Assembly (NCBI GenBank): GCA_021325365.1 | Contig: JAJPHF010000184.1 | Span: 15,731 to 79,730 of the forward strand | Length of the DNA stretch: 64,000 nucleotides | DNA from: Pseudomonadota bacterium | Lineage (GTDB): Bacteria; Chloroflexota; UBA6077; JAJPHF01 | Direction: 5' to 3' | In this document: piece by piece, positions 16,811 to 24,775 of the stretch | Layout of the letters: each line of letters starts with the position of its first letter | Position numbering within the stretch: the first letter of the stretch is position 1 | Translations under genes and position numbers: made by a program | The notes under the pieces: model-generated | What the model was told of the DNA's origin: nothing | Databases searched by the model: none | Seen by the model: the letters and a program-made list of their open reading frames with translations, nothing else

Positions 16811-17785
16811 ATGGCTCAGGTACAGCTGGCGCCGGTGGACCGGGTGGACGTGCTGTCGCTGATGGACAACTCGGTGGATGTGCTGATGGCGGGCACGGAC
16901 GTGGCCAAGCGGGCGCAGCGGACGAAGAACCAGTTCGAGCGGCCGCAGCTGCGCGCCGAGCACGGCGTGAGTATGCTGGTGAGCGTGGAGCGCGGCGGGC
17001 GGCGCGAGCAGCTCCTGTTCGATACGGGCACGACACCGGATGGCGTGCTGCACAACCTGACGGCGCTGGAGGTCGACCTGATGGACGTGCGGGCGCTGGT
17101 GCTCAGCCACGGTCACACCGACCACACGATGGGCCTGACGGGGATGCTCAATCGCTACGCGCGCTGGCGGCTGCCGATCCTGGTGCATCCCGACGCTTTC
17201 CGGCAGCGGAAGCAGGTCTTCGCCGACGGGCACGAGGTGGACCTGATCCCGCCGAGCCGGCAGGACCTGGAGCGCGAGGGCATTGACCTGGTGATCGAGC
17301 GCGGGCCGTCGTTCGTGCTGGAAGACGCGGTGCTCATTACGGGCCAGATCGAGCGCACGACGGACTTCGAGAAGGGCATGCCGACGCAGCAGGCGCTGAT
17401 CGACGGCCAGTGGCAGCCCGATCCGTGGATCCACGATGACCAGGCGGTCGTCATGCACCTGCGCGGCAAGGGCCTAGTGATCCTGACGGGCTGCGGCCAC
17501 GCGGGGGTGATCAACACGATCCGCCACGCGCGGCGGCTGACGGGCGTCGAGCGGATCCATGCCGTGATCGGCGGGTTCCATCTGACGGGCGCGATCTTCG
17601 AGCCGCTGATCGCGCCGACGGTGGCGGCGCTGACCGAGGTGGGGCCGGCGGTGCTGGTGCCGCAGCACTGTACGGGCTGGAAGGCCCACCTGGCGCTGGC
17701 GCAGGCGCTGCCGGAGGCCTATACGCCGAACAGCGTGGGCACGCGGCTGGAGCTGGTGGGCGACCCGGCGGGGGGCGAGGGCTGA
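16811..17785 (+). CDS. Metallo-β-lactamase-fold hydrolase (MptE/DHPPP-synthase-like group)
   Basis: 324 residues. The metal motif SHGHTDH, the GCGHAGVINT segment, GGFHLTG and the late PQHCTGW match the MBL subgroup related to the methanopterin-pathway β-RFA-P-type enzymes, whose bacterial members are mostly uncharacterised. AGGAGG lies 6 nt before the ATG at 16811; the frame is open 48 bp further up. It is cytoplasmic by prediction. It stands upstream of an MFS transporter in the same direction, with a 217-bp gap. Confidence 0.85.
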   Translation: MAQVQLAPVDRVDVLSLMDNSVDVLMAGTDVAKRAQRTKNQFERPQLRAEHGVSMLVSVERGGRREQLLFDTGTTPDGVLHNLTALEVDLMDVRALVLSHGHTDHTMGLTGMLNRYARWRLPILVHPDAFRQRKQVFADGHEVDLIPPSRQDLEREGIDLVIERGPSFVLEDAVLITGQIERTTDFEKGMPTQQALIDGQWQPDPWIHDDQAVVMHLRGKGLVILTGCGHAGVINTIRHARRLTGVERIHAVIGGFHLTGAIFEPLIAPTVAALTEVGPAVLVPQHCTGWKAHLALAQALPEAYTPNSVGTRLELVGDPAGGEG

Positions 17786-18002
17786 GCGGGGGTGGCGCGC
17801 GGGGGGCCGCGCTGCTACACTTGCTGCCGACTACTGATTCTCCTGGTGTGCCGCACGGCGCCGCGCCCGACGCACTCTCCACGTCGCCCCGCGGTCGTCC
17901 TGGGCAAGAGCCTGTTACCCGTGGATCCTGGTGGGGGCGCCTCGTCCAAGCGGCGAGGCGGCCGGATGCGGGGCCTCGGGTGGGGGTGGGAAGGACCGCT
18001 GC

Positions 18003-19280
18003 ATGTCATCCGAAGTCTCTGCGCCCGCGGCGAGCGTGGCGCCGCTCCCCGACGCCGCGCCAGCCGCGGTAGTGAACGAGCCCTCGGCGCAGGGCGACCG
18101 CGGCGTGGCCCTCTGGGTAGTGACCATCGCCCACACGTTCAATCATCTCCAGGGCAATATGACGAACCTGCTCTATCCGGTAATGATGACGGAGCTGGGG
18201 TTCGGCTACTTCCAGATCGGGCTGCTGACGACGGTCTACTCGCTGATGGCGAACGCGCTGCAAGCCGGGTTCGGGCTGATCACGCCCTACGTGCGGCGCT
18301 CGGTGGTGCTCGGCGTGGGCGCCACGGTGCTGGCGGTCGCGACGGCGGCGACGGGGCTGGTGCAGAACTACGGCCAGCTGCTGATGACGCGCCTGATCGG
18401 CGGCATCGGCACGAGCCCGCAGCACCCAGTGGGCTCGACCATGCTGGTAGGACTCTATCCCAAGATCCGCGGGCGGGTGCTGGCGCTACACACGACGGGC
18501 GGCAACGCGGGCACGCTGCTGGCGCCGCTGGTGATCGGCGGACTAGTCGCCGTAATGGGCTGGCGCTCGGTGTTCTTCGTCGTGGCCGTGCCCAGCTTGC
18601 TGGCGGGCCTCGCGTACTTCTTGCTGCGCGACCGCATCCCGCAGACGACTAGCCGCGAGAAGGGGCGCCGCGCGACGCTGGATGCGTATACTGCGTGCTT
18701 GCGGAACCGGAACCTGCTGCTCATCTCGGCGGTCCAGATGGTCGGCGCCGCGGGGCGCGGCCAGGGATTGGACATCGCGTTCCTGACGACGCACTTCGTG
18801 AACGACCTTGGCGTCGAGTTGACCGCCGCCACACTGCTGATCGCGGTGCTCCAGGCGGGGGGACTGGTTGGGCCGATGCTGCTCGGCTGGCTGTCGGACC
18901 GGCTGCCGCGCAAGGCGGTGCTGCTCGTGTCGCTGGCGCTGTCGGCGATCACGACCTGGAGCCTGGCGATGATGGGGGCGCCGGGGCCGCTGCTCATCCT
19001 GAACCTGGTCGCCTACGGCGTGGTGGTGAACTCGCGGCTGGTGCTGACGCAGGCGCTGATCGCCGATTCGGCGACGGGCGACACGGCGGACGCAGCGTAC
19101 AGCCTGTACTACTTTGTGGGCTTCATCTCGGGGCCGCTGTGGACGTTGCTCATCGGCTGGGTGATGGAGAGCCACGGCTTCGTGGCGGGCTTCACAGTGA
19201 TGGCCGCAACGTACGTGGCGGCGATGGGGCTGATCGGCTTCATCCGGCCGCCCGAGGCGCAGGTGGTGGCGCGCGGGTGA
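18003..19280 (+). CDS. MFS transporter
   Basis: 425 residues with about 12 hydrophobic segments after a 40-residue Ala-rich N-terminus. The cytoplasmic loop between helices 8 and 9 (GWLSDRLPRKAV) is the MFS motif-A type (GxxxDRxxRR). A long central loop near residue 225 separates the two halves. The ATG at 18003 is preceded by GGGAAGGA. The substrate is unknown; its catabolic neighbours suggest an organic acid. A clear Rho-independent terminator follows at 19296. Confidence 0.88.
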   Translation: MSSEVSAPAASVAPLPDAAPAAVVNEPSAQGDRGVALWVVTIAHTFNHLQGNMTNLLYPVMMTELGFGYFQIGLLTTVYSLMANALQAGFGLITPYVRRSVVLGVGATVLAVATAATGLVQNYGQLLMTRLIGGIGTSPQHPVGSTMLVGLYPKIRGRVLALHTTGGNAGTLLAPLVIGGLVAVMGWRSVFFVVAVPSLLAGLAYFLLRDRIPQTTSREKGRRATLDAYTACLRNRNLLLISAVQMVGAAGRGQGLDIAFLTTHFVNDLGVELTAATLLIAVLQAGGLVGPMLLGWLSDRLPRKAVLLVSLALSAITTWSLAMMGAPGPLLILNLVAYGVVVNSRLVLTQALIADSATGDTADAAYSLYYFVGFISGPLWTLLIGWVMESHGFVAGFTVMAATYVAAMGLIGFIRPPEAQVVARG

Positions 19281-19284
19281 CGAC

Positions 19285-20088
19285 CTAACCGCCTAGCCCT
19301 CCTTCCCTATCAGGGAAGGGGGGCTTTTGTTGGCAGGCGGCGACGAAGGCAGCGAACAGGCGCACGCTGGGGGCGTGGGCGGGCACTAGCTCCTCAGGGT
19401 GGAACTGGACGGCGAGGGCGAAGGGGTGGGCCGGGTGCTCGATGCCTTCGACGACGCCGTCGGGCGCCCAGGCGACGGGGCGCCAGCCGTCGGCGAGGCG
19501 GGCGACGGCCTGGTGGTGGATGCTGTTCACGTCCAGCGCGGCGGCGCCGAGGACGGCGGCCAGGCGGCTCGTGGGCTCGACACGGATGGGATGGACGAGG
19601 GCGGTGCGGGCGTCGGCGTGCTCGTGGGGCAGGGCGCCGTCGAGCTGCGTCGGGATGTCCTGGTAGAGCGCGCCGCCGGCCGCGACGGCGAGCGCCTGCT
19701 GGCCGCGGCAGATGCCGAGCAGCGGCTTGCCGTCGGCGAGCGCCCAGCGGGCGAGGGTTAGCTCTACATGGTCGCGGCAGTCGTCGACGCCCTCGACGTG
19801 GCACTCGGGGCGGGCGGGCTGGCCATAGCGGGCGGGGTTGACGTCGCCGCCGCCGGGCAGCAGCAGGCCGTCGAGGCGGTCGTAGAGCGCGCGCAGGGCG
19901 GCCGCGTCGTCGAGGAGGGGCAGGAGCACGGGGAGGCCGCCGGCCGCGGCGACAGCACGGGCATAGCTCTGGTTCTGGCGGAAGGTGGGCGGCCGCTGGC
20001 CCTGCGGCACGAGCGTGGCGCAAGTGATGCCGACGAGGGCAGCGGGCTGCGGGCTGGGGGCTGAGTACCGAGGGGCATCCCCGCTCAT
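19285..20088 (-). CDS. Class I glutamine amidotransferase-like hydrolase (peptidase C26, PuuD-like)
   Basis: 267 residues. The catalytic Cys is in the nucleophile elbow GICRGQQ and the His in VQFHPEE, as in γ-glutamyl-γ-aminobutyrate hydrolases, which cleave γ-glutamyl amides. The frame could start at a GTG (20112) or at the ATG 20088. The first 20 codons resemble the repetitive CTGAGT-type intergenic filler and are not conserved, so the true start is uncertain. The last residues (KPPFPDREGGLGG) are encoded by the terminator hairpin of the convergent MFS gene. It follows the def gene with about 30 bp between. Confidence 0.85.
   Translation of the reverse strand: MSGDAPRYSAPSPQPAALVGITCATLVPQGQRPPTFRQNQSYARAVAAAGGLPVLLPLLDDAAALRALYDRLDGLLLPGGGDVNPARYGQPARPECHVEGVDDCRDHVELTLARWALADGKPLLGICRGQQALAVAAGGALYQDIPTQLDGALPHEHADARTALVHPIRVEPTSRLAAVLGAAALDVNSIHHQAVARLADGWRPVAWAPDGVVEGIEHPAHPFALAVQFHPEELVPAHAPSVRLFAAFVAACQQKPPFPDREGGLGG
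19296..19328 (+). terminator. Rho-independent terminator after the MFS gene
   Basis: A 13-bp stem (GCCCTCCTTCCCT and AGGGAAGGGGGGC, one G-T pair) with loop ATC is followed by TTTTGTT. It is the clearest intrinsic terminator in the window, and it also encodes the C-terminus of the convergent C26 gene. Confidence 0.85.
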
Positions 20089-20115
20089 CACCCAGGACTC
20101 AGCATTCAGCACTAA

Positions 20116-20646
20116 TCAGATGACGGGCTCGGGGGTGCGCTCGGGCGCGGGCTCGGCGGTGCGGCGGCGGCCGCGGCGGCCAGCCTCGACCTTGCGGAGC
20201 TTGTCCATGTCGTCGAGGCGGTCGATGTACAGGATGCCGTCGAGGTGGTCGATCTCGTGCTGGAGGGCCTGGCCAAAGAGCCCCTCGCCCTTGAGGCGCA
20301 CGTCGCGGCCGTGGCGGTTCTTCGCCTTGACGGTGACGGCCCAGGCGCGCTTGACGTTGGCGACGTAGCCGGGGATCGACAGGCAGCCCTCTTCCGGCTC
20401 CCACGCGCCCTGCGACTTGACGATCTCGGGATTGACGAGCGTGGTCAGCTCGCCCTCGATCTCGATGACCATAAGGCGCAGGGGAACGCCGATCTGCGGG
20501 GCGGCCAGGCCGATACCGGGCGCATCGTGCATCGTGTCGATCATGTCCTGGATGAGCGGGTCCAGCGACTTGTCGATGTGCTTGATTCGCTTGGCTTTCT
20601 GCCGCAGGATGGGGCTCTCCAGGGAGAGAATCGGCCGGACCGCCAT
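20116..20646 (-). CDS. def: Peptide deformylase
   Basis: 176 residues with the three PDF motifs: GIGLAAPQIG (44-53), EGCLS with metal ligand C88, and QHEIDHLDG with H130, E131 and H134. It removes the formyl group from nascent proteins at the ribosome. A basic and Pro/Glu tail of about 25 residues is extra. TAGAAT on the minus strand (20744-20749) is a possible -10 box. fmt and priA, frequent neighbours elsewhere, are absent. Confidence 0.96.
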   Translation of the reverse strand: MAVRPILSLESPILRQKAKRIKHIDKSLDPLIQDMIDTMHDAPGIGLAAPQIGVPLRLMVIEIEGELTTLVNPEIVKSQGAWEPEEGCLSIPGYVANVKRAWAVTVKAKNRHGRDVRLKGEGLFGQALQHEIDHLDGILYIDRLDDMDKLRKVEAGRRGRRRTAEPAPERTPEPVI

Positions 20647-20805
20647 GTGCGCCTCCGCTCGGGCCAGAGTGGCGCGGGAGCGCCGTGAGGCTAAGCGCCT
20701 GGGCTATCCCGCTTCAGGTGTCACGCCAGTGAGCACAGAGTTGATTCTACCATAAGCGGACCAGCTCACGGAGACGCTCCTGCCGCTCCTCATGATCGGC
20801 GGCCT

Positions 20806-21933
20806 TTATCGCGCGAAGTCGACTCTGAGCGCGGAGGTGAGTGCCGGCATGACCTCCTCAGCGAACAACCGGATCGAGCGGAGTACCTGCTCGGTGCTCA
20901 GACTGCCGAACGCGAACGTGCCCAGGAAGTAATTGCCGCCGACTGCCTGCACGATCTCCTGCAGGCGTGCGCGCACCGTGGCCGGCGAGCCGGCGAGCAG
21001 CAAGCCCTGCTCGACCAGCGGCTCGAAAGCGGCGCGATGCGCGTAGCGGTCGCTGCCGTGCTTCGCGAACTGGTAGTTGAAGTTCGCGTAGAAGTCCAGA
21101 TACGCCTCCTTCGCCTCGGCCAGGGCCTGTGCCTCCGTCTCGGCCACGTACACCTGGCGCGTGAAGCCGTAGAGCGGGTCGGGGACGTGCTCGTTGAGGC
21201 GTCCTGGCGCCGCGCGGTGCTCCTGCCAGACCCGCTCGTAGGTCGCGAGCTGCTGGCGCGTGTCCTCCAGCGTGCCGGATAGGAAGCTGAAGCCGTAGAT
21301 GGTGTTCAGCCCCTCCCGGGCGATCCAGGGGACCGTCTGCGCGTTCACGGTCGGGTACCAGAGCGGGGGATATGGGCGCTGAAAGGGGCGCATCGTGAAC
21401 GCCACGTCGCGCAACTGCAGGTACTTGCCCTCGTAGTTCACCTCGCCCGTGCGGAGCCCCATGAGTAGCACGTCCAGCACCTCGGTCATGATGGGTCTGG
21501 ACTCGTCAGGGGCCACGTTGAACATGGCCATCTCGTAGGGCGTGGCCGGGCGTCCGATGCCGAGGTCCAGGCGGCCGCGGCTGAGGTGGTCGAGCATGCA
21601 GACCTCCTCGACCAGCCGCAGCGGGTTGTAGAACGGCAGCAGGTACACCATCGAGCCGAAGCGTAGCCGGCGCGTGCGCTGGGCCACCGCGACGAAGAAG
21701 AGGTTGGGCGAGGGGGACATGCTCAGGGGGATGCCGTGGTGCTCGGCCAGGTGGTAACCGTAGAAGCCGACGCGGTCGGCGTATTCGACCATGCGCAGGC
21801 GCTGCTCGTACAGGTCAGCGAGGTCCACACGCCGGTTGTGGTCCAGCCAGTCCCAGATGCCGAATCGCAAGGCACGGGAGGGGGCGCGCGCCGTGTCCGC
21901 GCCGGGGCGCACCTCCCGCTCGCGGCCGCTCAT
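20806..21933 (-). CDS. LLM-class flavin-dependent oxidoreductase (1)
   Basis: 375 residues of the bacterial-luciferase TIM-barrel fold, with GYHLAEHHG near residue 55 and LDHLSRGRLDLGIGRP near residue 120, the usual FMN- or F420-contacting region. Such enzymes oxidise, desulfurise or reduce small organic substrates with reduced flavin or F420. The ATG at 21933 has GGAGG 8 nt before it and is preferred over the ATG at 21975. The divergent neighbour is the Tat lipoprotein at 22233, with a 17-bp palindrome between them. Confidence 0.88.
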   Translation of the reverse strand: MSGREREVRPGADTARAPSRALRFGIWDWLDHNRRVDLADLYEQRLRMVEYADRVGFYGYHLAEHHGIPLSMSPSPNLFFVAVAQRTRRLRFGSMVYLLPFYNPLRLVEEVCMLDHLSRGRLDLGIGRPATPYEMAMFNVAPDESRPIMTEVLDVLLMGLRTGEVNYEGKYLQLRDVAFTMRPFQRPYPPLWYPTVNAQTVPWIAREGLNTIYGFSFLSGTLEDTRQQLATYERVWQEHRAAPGRLNEHVPDPLYGFTRQVYVAETEAQALAEAKEAYLDFYANFNYQFAKHGSDRYAHRAAFEPLVEQGLLLAGSPATVRARLQEIVQAVGGNYFLGTFAFGSLSTEQVLRSIRLFAEEVMPALTSALRVDFAR

Positions 21934-21981
21934 CCGCTGGCCTCCCGCGTCAAGGCAGATGACCTCGGTTGCCATTCAGCG

Positions 21982-22040
21982 CCGCCGCCCTGATCGGCAG
22001 GCCCAAGTCGTCCTGCCACGCCCGCCGATCAGGGCGGCGG
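21982..22040. repeat. Long inverted repeat, 17-bp perfect arms
   Basis: CCGCCGCCCTGATCGGC (21982-21998) and its exact complement (22024-22040) enclose a 25-nt loop that itself has AGG/CCT pairing. It lies between divergent genes and about 50 bp upstream of the promoter at 22090, so an operator or a mobile palindrome are both possible. Confidence 0.7.
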
Positions 22041-22089
22041 TTTGCCAGCCACTCTACCCAGCTTGGTATTAGCCGGGGCTCAGGCGAGC

Positions 22090-22117
22090 TTGACGCCCGC
22101 CGGCTACGCATTATACT
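22090..22117 (+). promoter_or_regulatory. σ70-type promoter
   Basis: TTGACG (22090-22095), 16-nt spacer, TATACT (22112-22117). Both hexamers are 5/6 matches in a GC-rich background. It would drive the Tat lipoprotein gene at 22233 with a leader of about 110 nt. Confidence 0.7.
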
Positions 22118-22232
22118 ATCCTTTCCAGCCTACAGGATGCAGTTGCACCATCTGCAAAGTCGCTGCCAATCCGCGGAGCGCGGCCCTGGGCGGCGCCTCT
22201 CCTCAGCCGTTCGCGCCTCGGGAGAGTCCGTG

Positions 22233-23372
22233 ATGAGCGAGTCGAGGCCCGGAGGTGCTTCCAAGGCGCGGACGCGCCGGGAGTTCGTGCGCCTGGCGGC
22301 GGGCGGCACGGTGGGCTTAGCGCTCGCCTGCGCGCCCGGCGGCGCTCCGGCCCTCGCGCCCGCCGCCCCCGCGGCGCCGCCCCCGCCCGCGCCGGGCACG
22401 TCGCCGACGAGCGCCGCGACCACGGTGGCGCGGCAGCCCGACGTAGTGCGCCGCGGCACGTTGCGCGGCATCTCCTTCGGCGCCGTCATCGCCCGCGAAC
22501 GCGGCTACTTCGCGGAGCTGGGCGTCGACGACCAGGAGACGGTCTTCGCCAGCGGCACCGAGATGATCCAGGCGAGCGCCGCGGGCCAGCTCGACATTGG
22601 CGCCACGAGCAATACCGTCACCTTCTTCAACGCCGTGGCGCGCGGGCTGCGACAGCCGTTCACCCTGGACATCTGGCATCTGGAGCGCGGCGACAAGAGC
22701 GCCATGGTGGTCGTGCGGCCCGACCTGGCCGGCGAGATCAAAACGGTCGCCGACCTGAGCGGACGGGTCAACGCCACGCCCACCCCCGTGCGGGATGGTG
22801 GCACCGGCTTCCAGGCGAACAAGATCCTAGCCTCGGCCGGTCTGACCTTGGACGACGTGCACTGGGAAGCCATCCCCTACCCGGACATGCTCGCCGCCCT
22901 GGCCAACCGAGCCGTGGACGTCGCCTGGCCGATCGAGCCGTTCATCACCCTCGGCAAGCAGCGCGGCGTGCTCGTGCCGTGGCTCTCGACGGGCGACTAC
23001 GACCCCGGGTTTCAGCTCGCGGGGATCATGTTCTCGGAGAGCTTCATCAAGGAGCGGAACGACGTGGCGCGGCGGTGGAGCGTGGCCTACGTGCGCGGGC
23101 TGCGCGACCAGCTCGACTTCATGGCCGGCAAGCAGCGCGACGTGATCGGCCCGATCCTGGCCGCGCACACCGGCGTCCCGCTGGCGGCGATCGACCAAGT
23201 GGCCTGGGGACCGGTGCACCCGGATGGGCGGCTGAACGTGGAGTCCATTCTGGACGCCCAGCGGCAGCTCGTCGAGTGGGGCGCGATCGGCCAGAGCCTG
23301 CCCGAGGACCACCTCGTCGATCCGCAGTTCGCCGACTACGCCCTGCAGCAGCTTGGGCCTTACCAGGCCTGA
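22233..23372 (+). CDS. Solute-binding Tat lipoprotein, NMT1/SsuA type
   Basis: 379 residues from the ATG at 22233, with GGGAGAG 6 nt upstream. The N-terminus has TRREFVRLA, a twin-arginine motif, then a weakly hydrophobic stretch and the lipobox LALAC, so export is probably folded through Tat and then lipidated. A Pro/Ala linker leads to a NitT/TauT-type binding domain (ISFGAVIARERGYFAELGVD). It ends in QLGPYQA; the other lipoprotein at 49948 ends in QLGPYQ, and both show a PxxHPDGRLNVESI-type segment, so they are related. No ABC partners are adjacent. Confidence 0.85.
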   Translation: MSESRPGGASKARTRREFVRLAAGGTVGLALACAPGGAPALAPAAPAAPPPPAPGTSPTSAATTVARQPDVVRRGTLRGISFGAVIARERGYFAELGVDDQETVFASGTEMIQASAAGQLDIGATSNTVTFFNAVARGLRQPFTLDIWHLERGDKSAMVVVRPDLAGEIKTVADLSGRVNATPTPVRDGGTGFQANKILASAGLTLDDVHWEAIPYPDMLAALANRAVDVAWPIEPFITLGKQRGVLVPWLSTGDYDPGFQLAGIMFSESFIKERNDVARRWSVAYVRGLRDQLDFMAGKQRDVIGPILAAHTGVPLAAIDQVAWGPVHPDGRLNVESILDAQRQLVEWGAIGQSLPEDHLVDPQFADYALQQLGPYQA

Positions 23373-23456
23373 GCACCGGGCCAGGGACGATGGGCACGTT
23401 TAGCTTCGCCAAGCAGACACACGAATCCAGGCCAGCAGCTTAGCGGTCCATCACTG

Positions 23457-23639
23457 GCGAACCGCTGTGGGTGGTGTGCCACAACACACAAATGCGTCGA
23501 GCGCGCCCAGCAGCTCTTCACGCTGGGCGTCGACGCGATCCTGCTGACCCCGTTCGCCGTGGCGGGCGGCTCGCGTAGCGAGATGATCGAGGTGCTGGCG
23601 CGCAATGTGATGCGGCCAGCGCTGCAGGGAGCGGTGTGA
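23457..23639 (+). pseudogene. C-terminal remnant of an LLM-class oxidoreductase
   Basis: From 23496 to the TGA at 23637-23639 the frame reads VERAQQLFTLGVDAILLTPF and later LARNVMRPAL, which is the typical end of a luciferase-like oxidoreductase (a GVD-ill-TP strand, then a final lar-nv-P helix). The upstream part (EPLWVVCHNT at about 23459) is in a different frame, so a frameshift and a large deletion seem to have occurred. The stop overlaps the ATG of the extradiol dioxygenase by one base. Confidence 0.55.
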
Positions 23640-24562
23640 TGGGAATCGTGCAGCTTGGCTACGTGGGCGTGGGCGCGAGCGACCTGGCCCGCTGGGAGGA
23701 GTTCGCCACGCGCATCCTGGGGCTGCAAGTGAGCGACCGAGCCGCCGACGGCACGCTGCACCTGCGCATGGACGACTACTACCACCGCCTGATCCTGCAC
23801 CCATCCGCCGAGGACGACCTGACTTACCTTGGCTGGCAGGTCAACACGCCGCGGGCGCTGGACGAGATCGTCGCGCGTCTGGAGGCCGCGGGCGTGGCGG
23901 TCACGGAGGGCAGCGAGGCGGAGCGGGCCGTGCGCAAGGTGCGGCGGCTCATCCGCTTCCGCGACCCGAGCGGGCACCCGTTCGAGCTGTTCTACGGCCC
24001 GGTCGTGATGACCAGCGCGCCCTTCGTGCCGGGGCGCCCCATGCACGGCTTCAAGGCGGGGCCGCTCGGCGTGGGCCACGTCGTGCTGATGGTGGACGAC
24101 CGCGACGCGACGGAGCGCTTCTACCTGGACGTGCTGGGCCTGCGCCTCAGCGATTATGGCTCGGGCCCGGTGGCATTCTTCCACTGCAATCCCCGCCACC
24201 ACTCGATCGGCATCGCGGTGCGGGGCGCGCTGCCGACGACCAAGCGCCTGCGCCACCTGATGTTGGAGATGCAGAACCTGGACGACGTGGGGATCGCTCT
24301 CGACCTGTGCCAGAACGCGGGCATCCCGCTGACGATCACGCTCGGCAAGCACTCGAACGACCACATGGTGTCGTTCTACGTGGAGACGCCCTCGGGCTTC
24401 GCGCTGGAGTGTGGCTGGGGCGCGCGCGAGATCGACGACGCGACGTGGGAAGTGACCAGCTACGACCGGGGCGACGTGTGGGGTCACCGGCGCGTGCCAC
24501 GGGGCGAGGCGTTCGCGCCCCGGCCCGACCTGGCCTCGGCCGGCGCCCGCGTGGCGCCGTAG
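23639..24562 (+). CDS. Type I extradiol ring-cleavage dioxygenase (BphC/HsaC-like)
   Basis: 307 residues in two VOC domains. The Fe(II) ligands in the C-terminal domain are clear: H147 (GVGHVVL), H206 (LRHLMLE) and E257 (FALECGW). H240-type and Y residues of the active site (KHSNDHMVSFYVETPSG) are also present. Such enzymes open catechols next to the hydroxyls using O2. The ATG overlaps the stop of the LLM remnant (TGATG), so translation may once have been coupled. A second decayed gene follows in the same frame after its stop. Confidence 0.92.
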   Translation: MGIVQLGYVGVGASDLARWEEFATRILGLQVSDRAADGTLHLRMDDYYHRLILHPSAEDDLTYLGWQVNTPRALDEIVARLEAAGVAVTEGSEAERAVRKVRRLIRFRDPSGHPFELFYGPVVMTSAPFVPGRPMHGFKAGPLGVGHVVLMVDDRDATERFYLDVLGLRLSDYGSGPVAFFHCNPRHHSIGIAVRGALPTTKRLRHLMLEMQNLDDVGIALDLCQNAGIPLTITLGKHSNDHMVSFYVETPSGFALECGWGAREIDDATWEVTSYDRGDVWGHRRVPRGEAFAPRPDLASAGARVAP

Positions 24563-24775
24563 CGCGCTCCGCGCGGCCCCGGTCAGGGCGCCAACGACCA
24601 CGTCAACCGGCTGACGAAGAAGTACACGGGGCGTGAGCGGTACGCGCTACGAGCGGGCGAGAGGCGCGTCATCTTGCGGATCAAGCCAACGCACGTGATC
24701 GAGACGGGCGTCGAGGACGAGGCCCGCTGGCGCGCCGGGACGAGGGGCGAGACGGGAGGTAGGGCTCATGGCTGA
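24563..24775 (+). pseudogene. C-terminal remnant of a PPOX-class F420-type oxidoreductase
   Basis: After the dioxygenase stop the same frame stays open to 24775. It reads GANDHVNRLTKKYTGRERY, then ERRVILRIKPTHV, which matches the end of pyridoxamine-phosphate-oxidase-like F420-dependent enzymes (a HxxxLxxKYxGxxxY segment and a final RVxxRIxP strand). There is no N-terminal part, so the gene is truncated; a former fusion to the dioxygenase is an alternative. Its end overlaps the start of the BNR gene. Confidence 0.5.
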
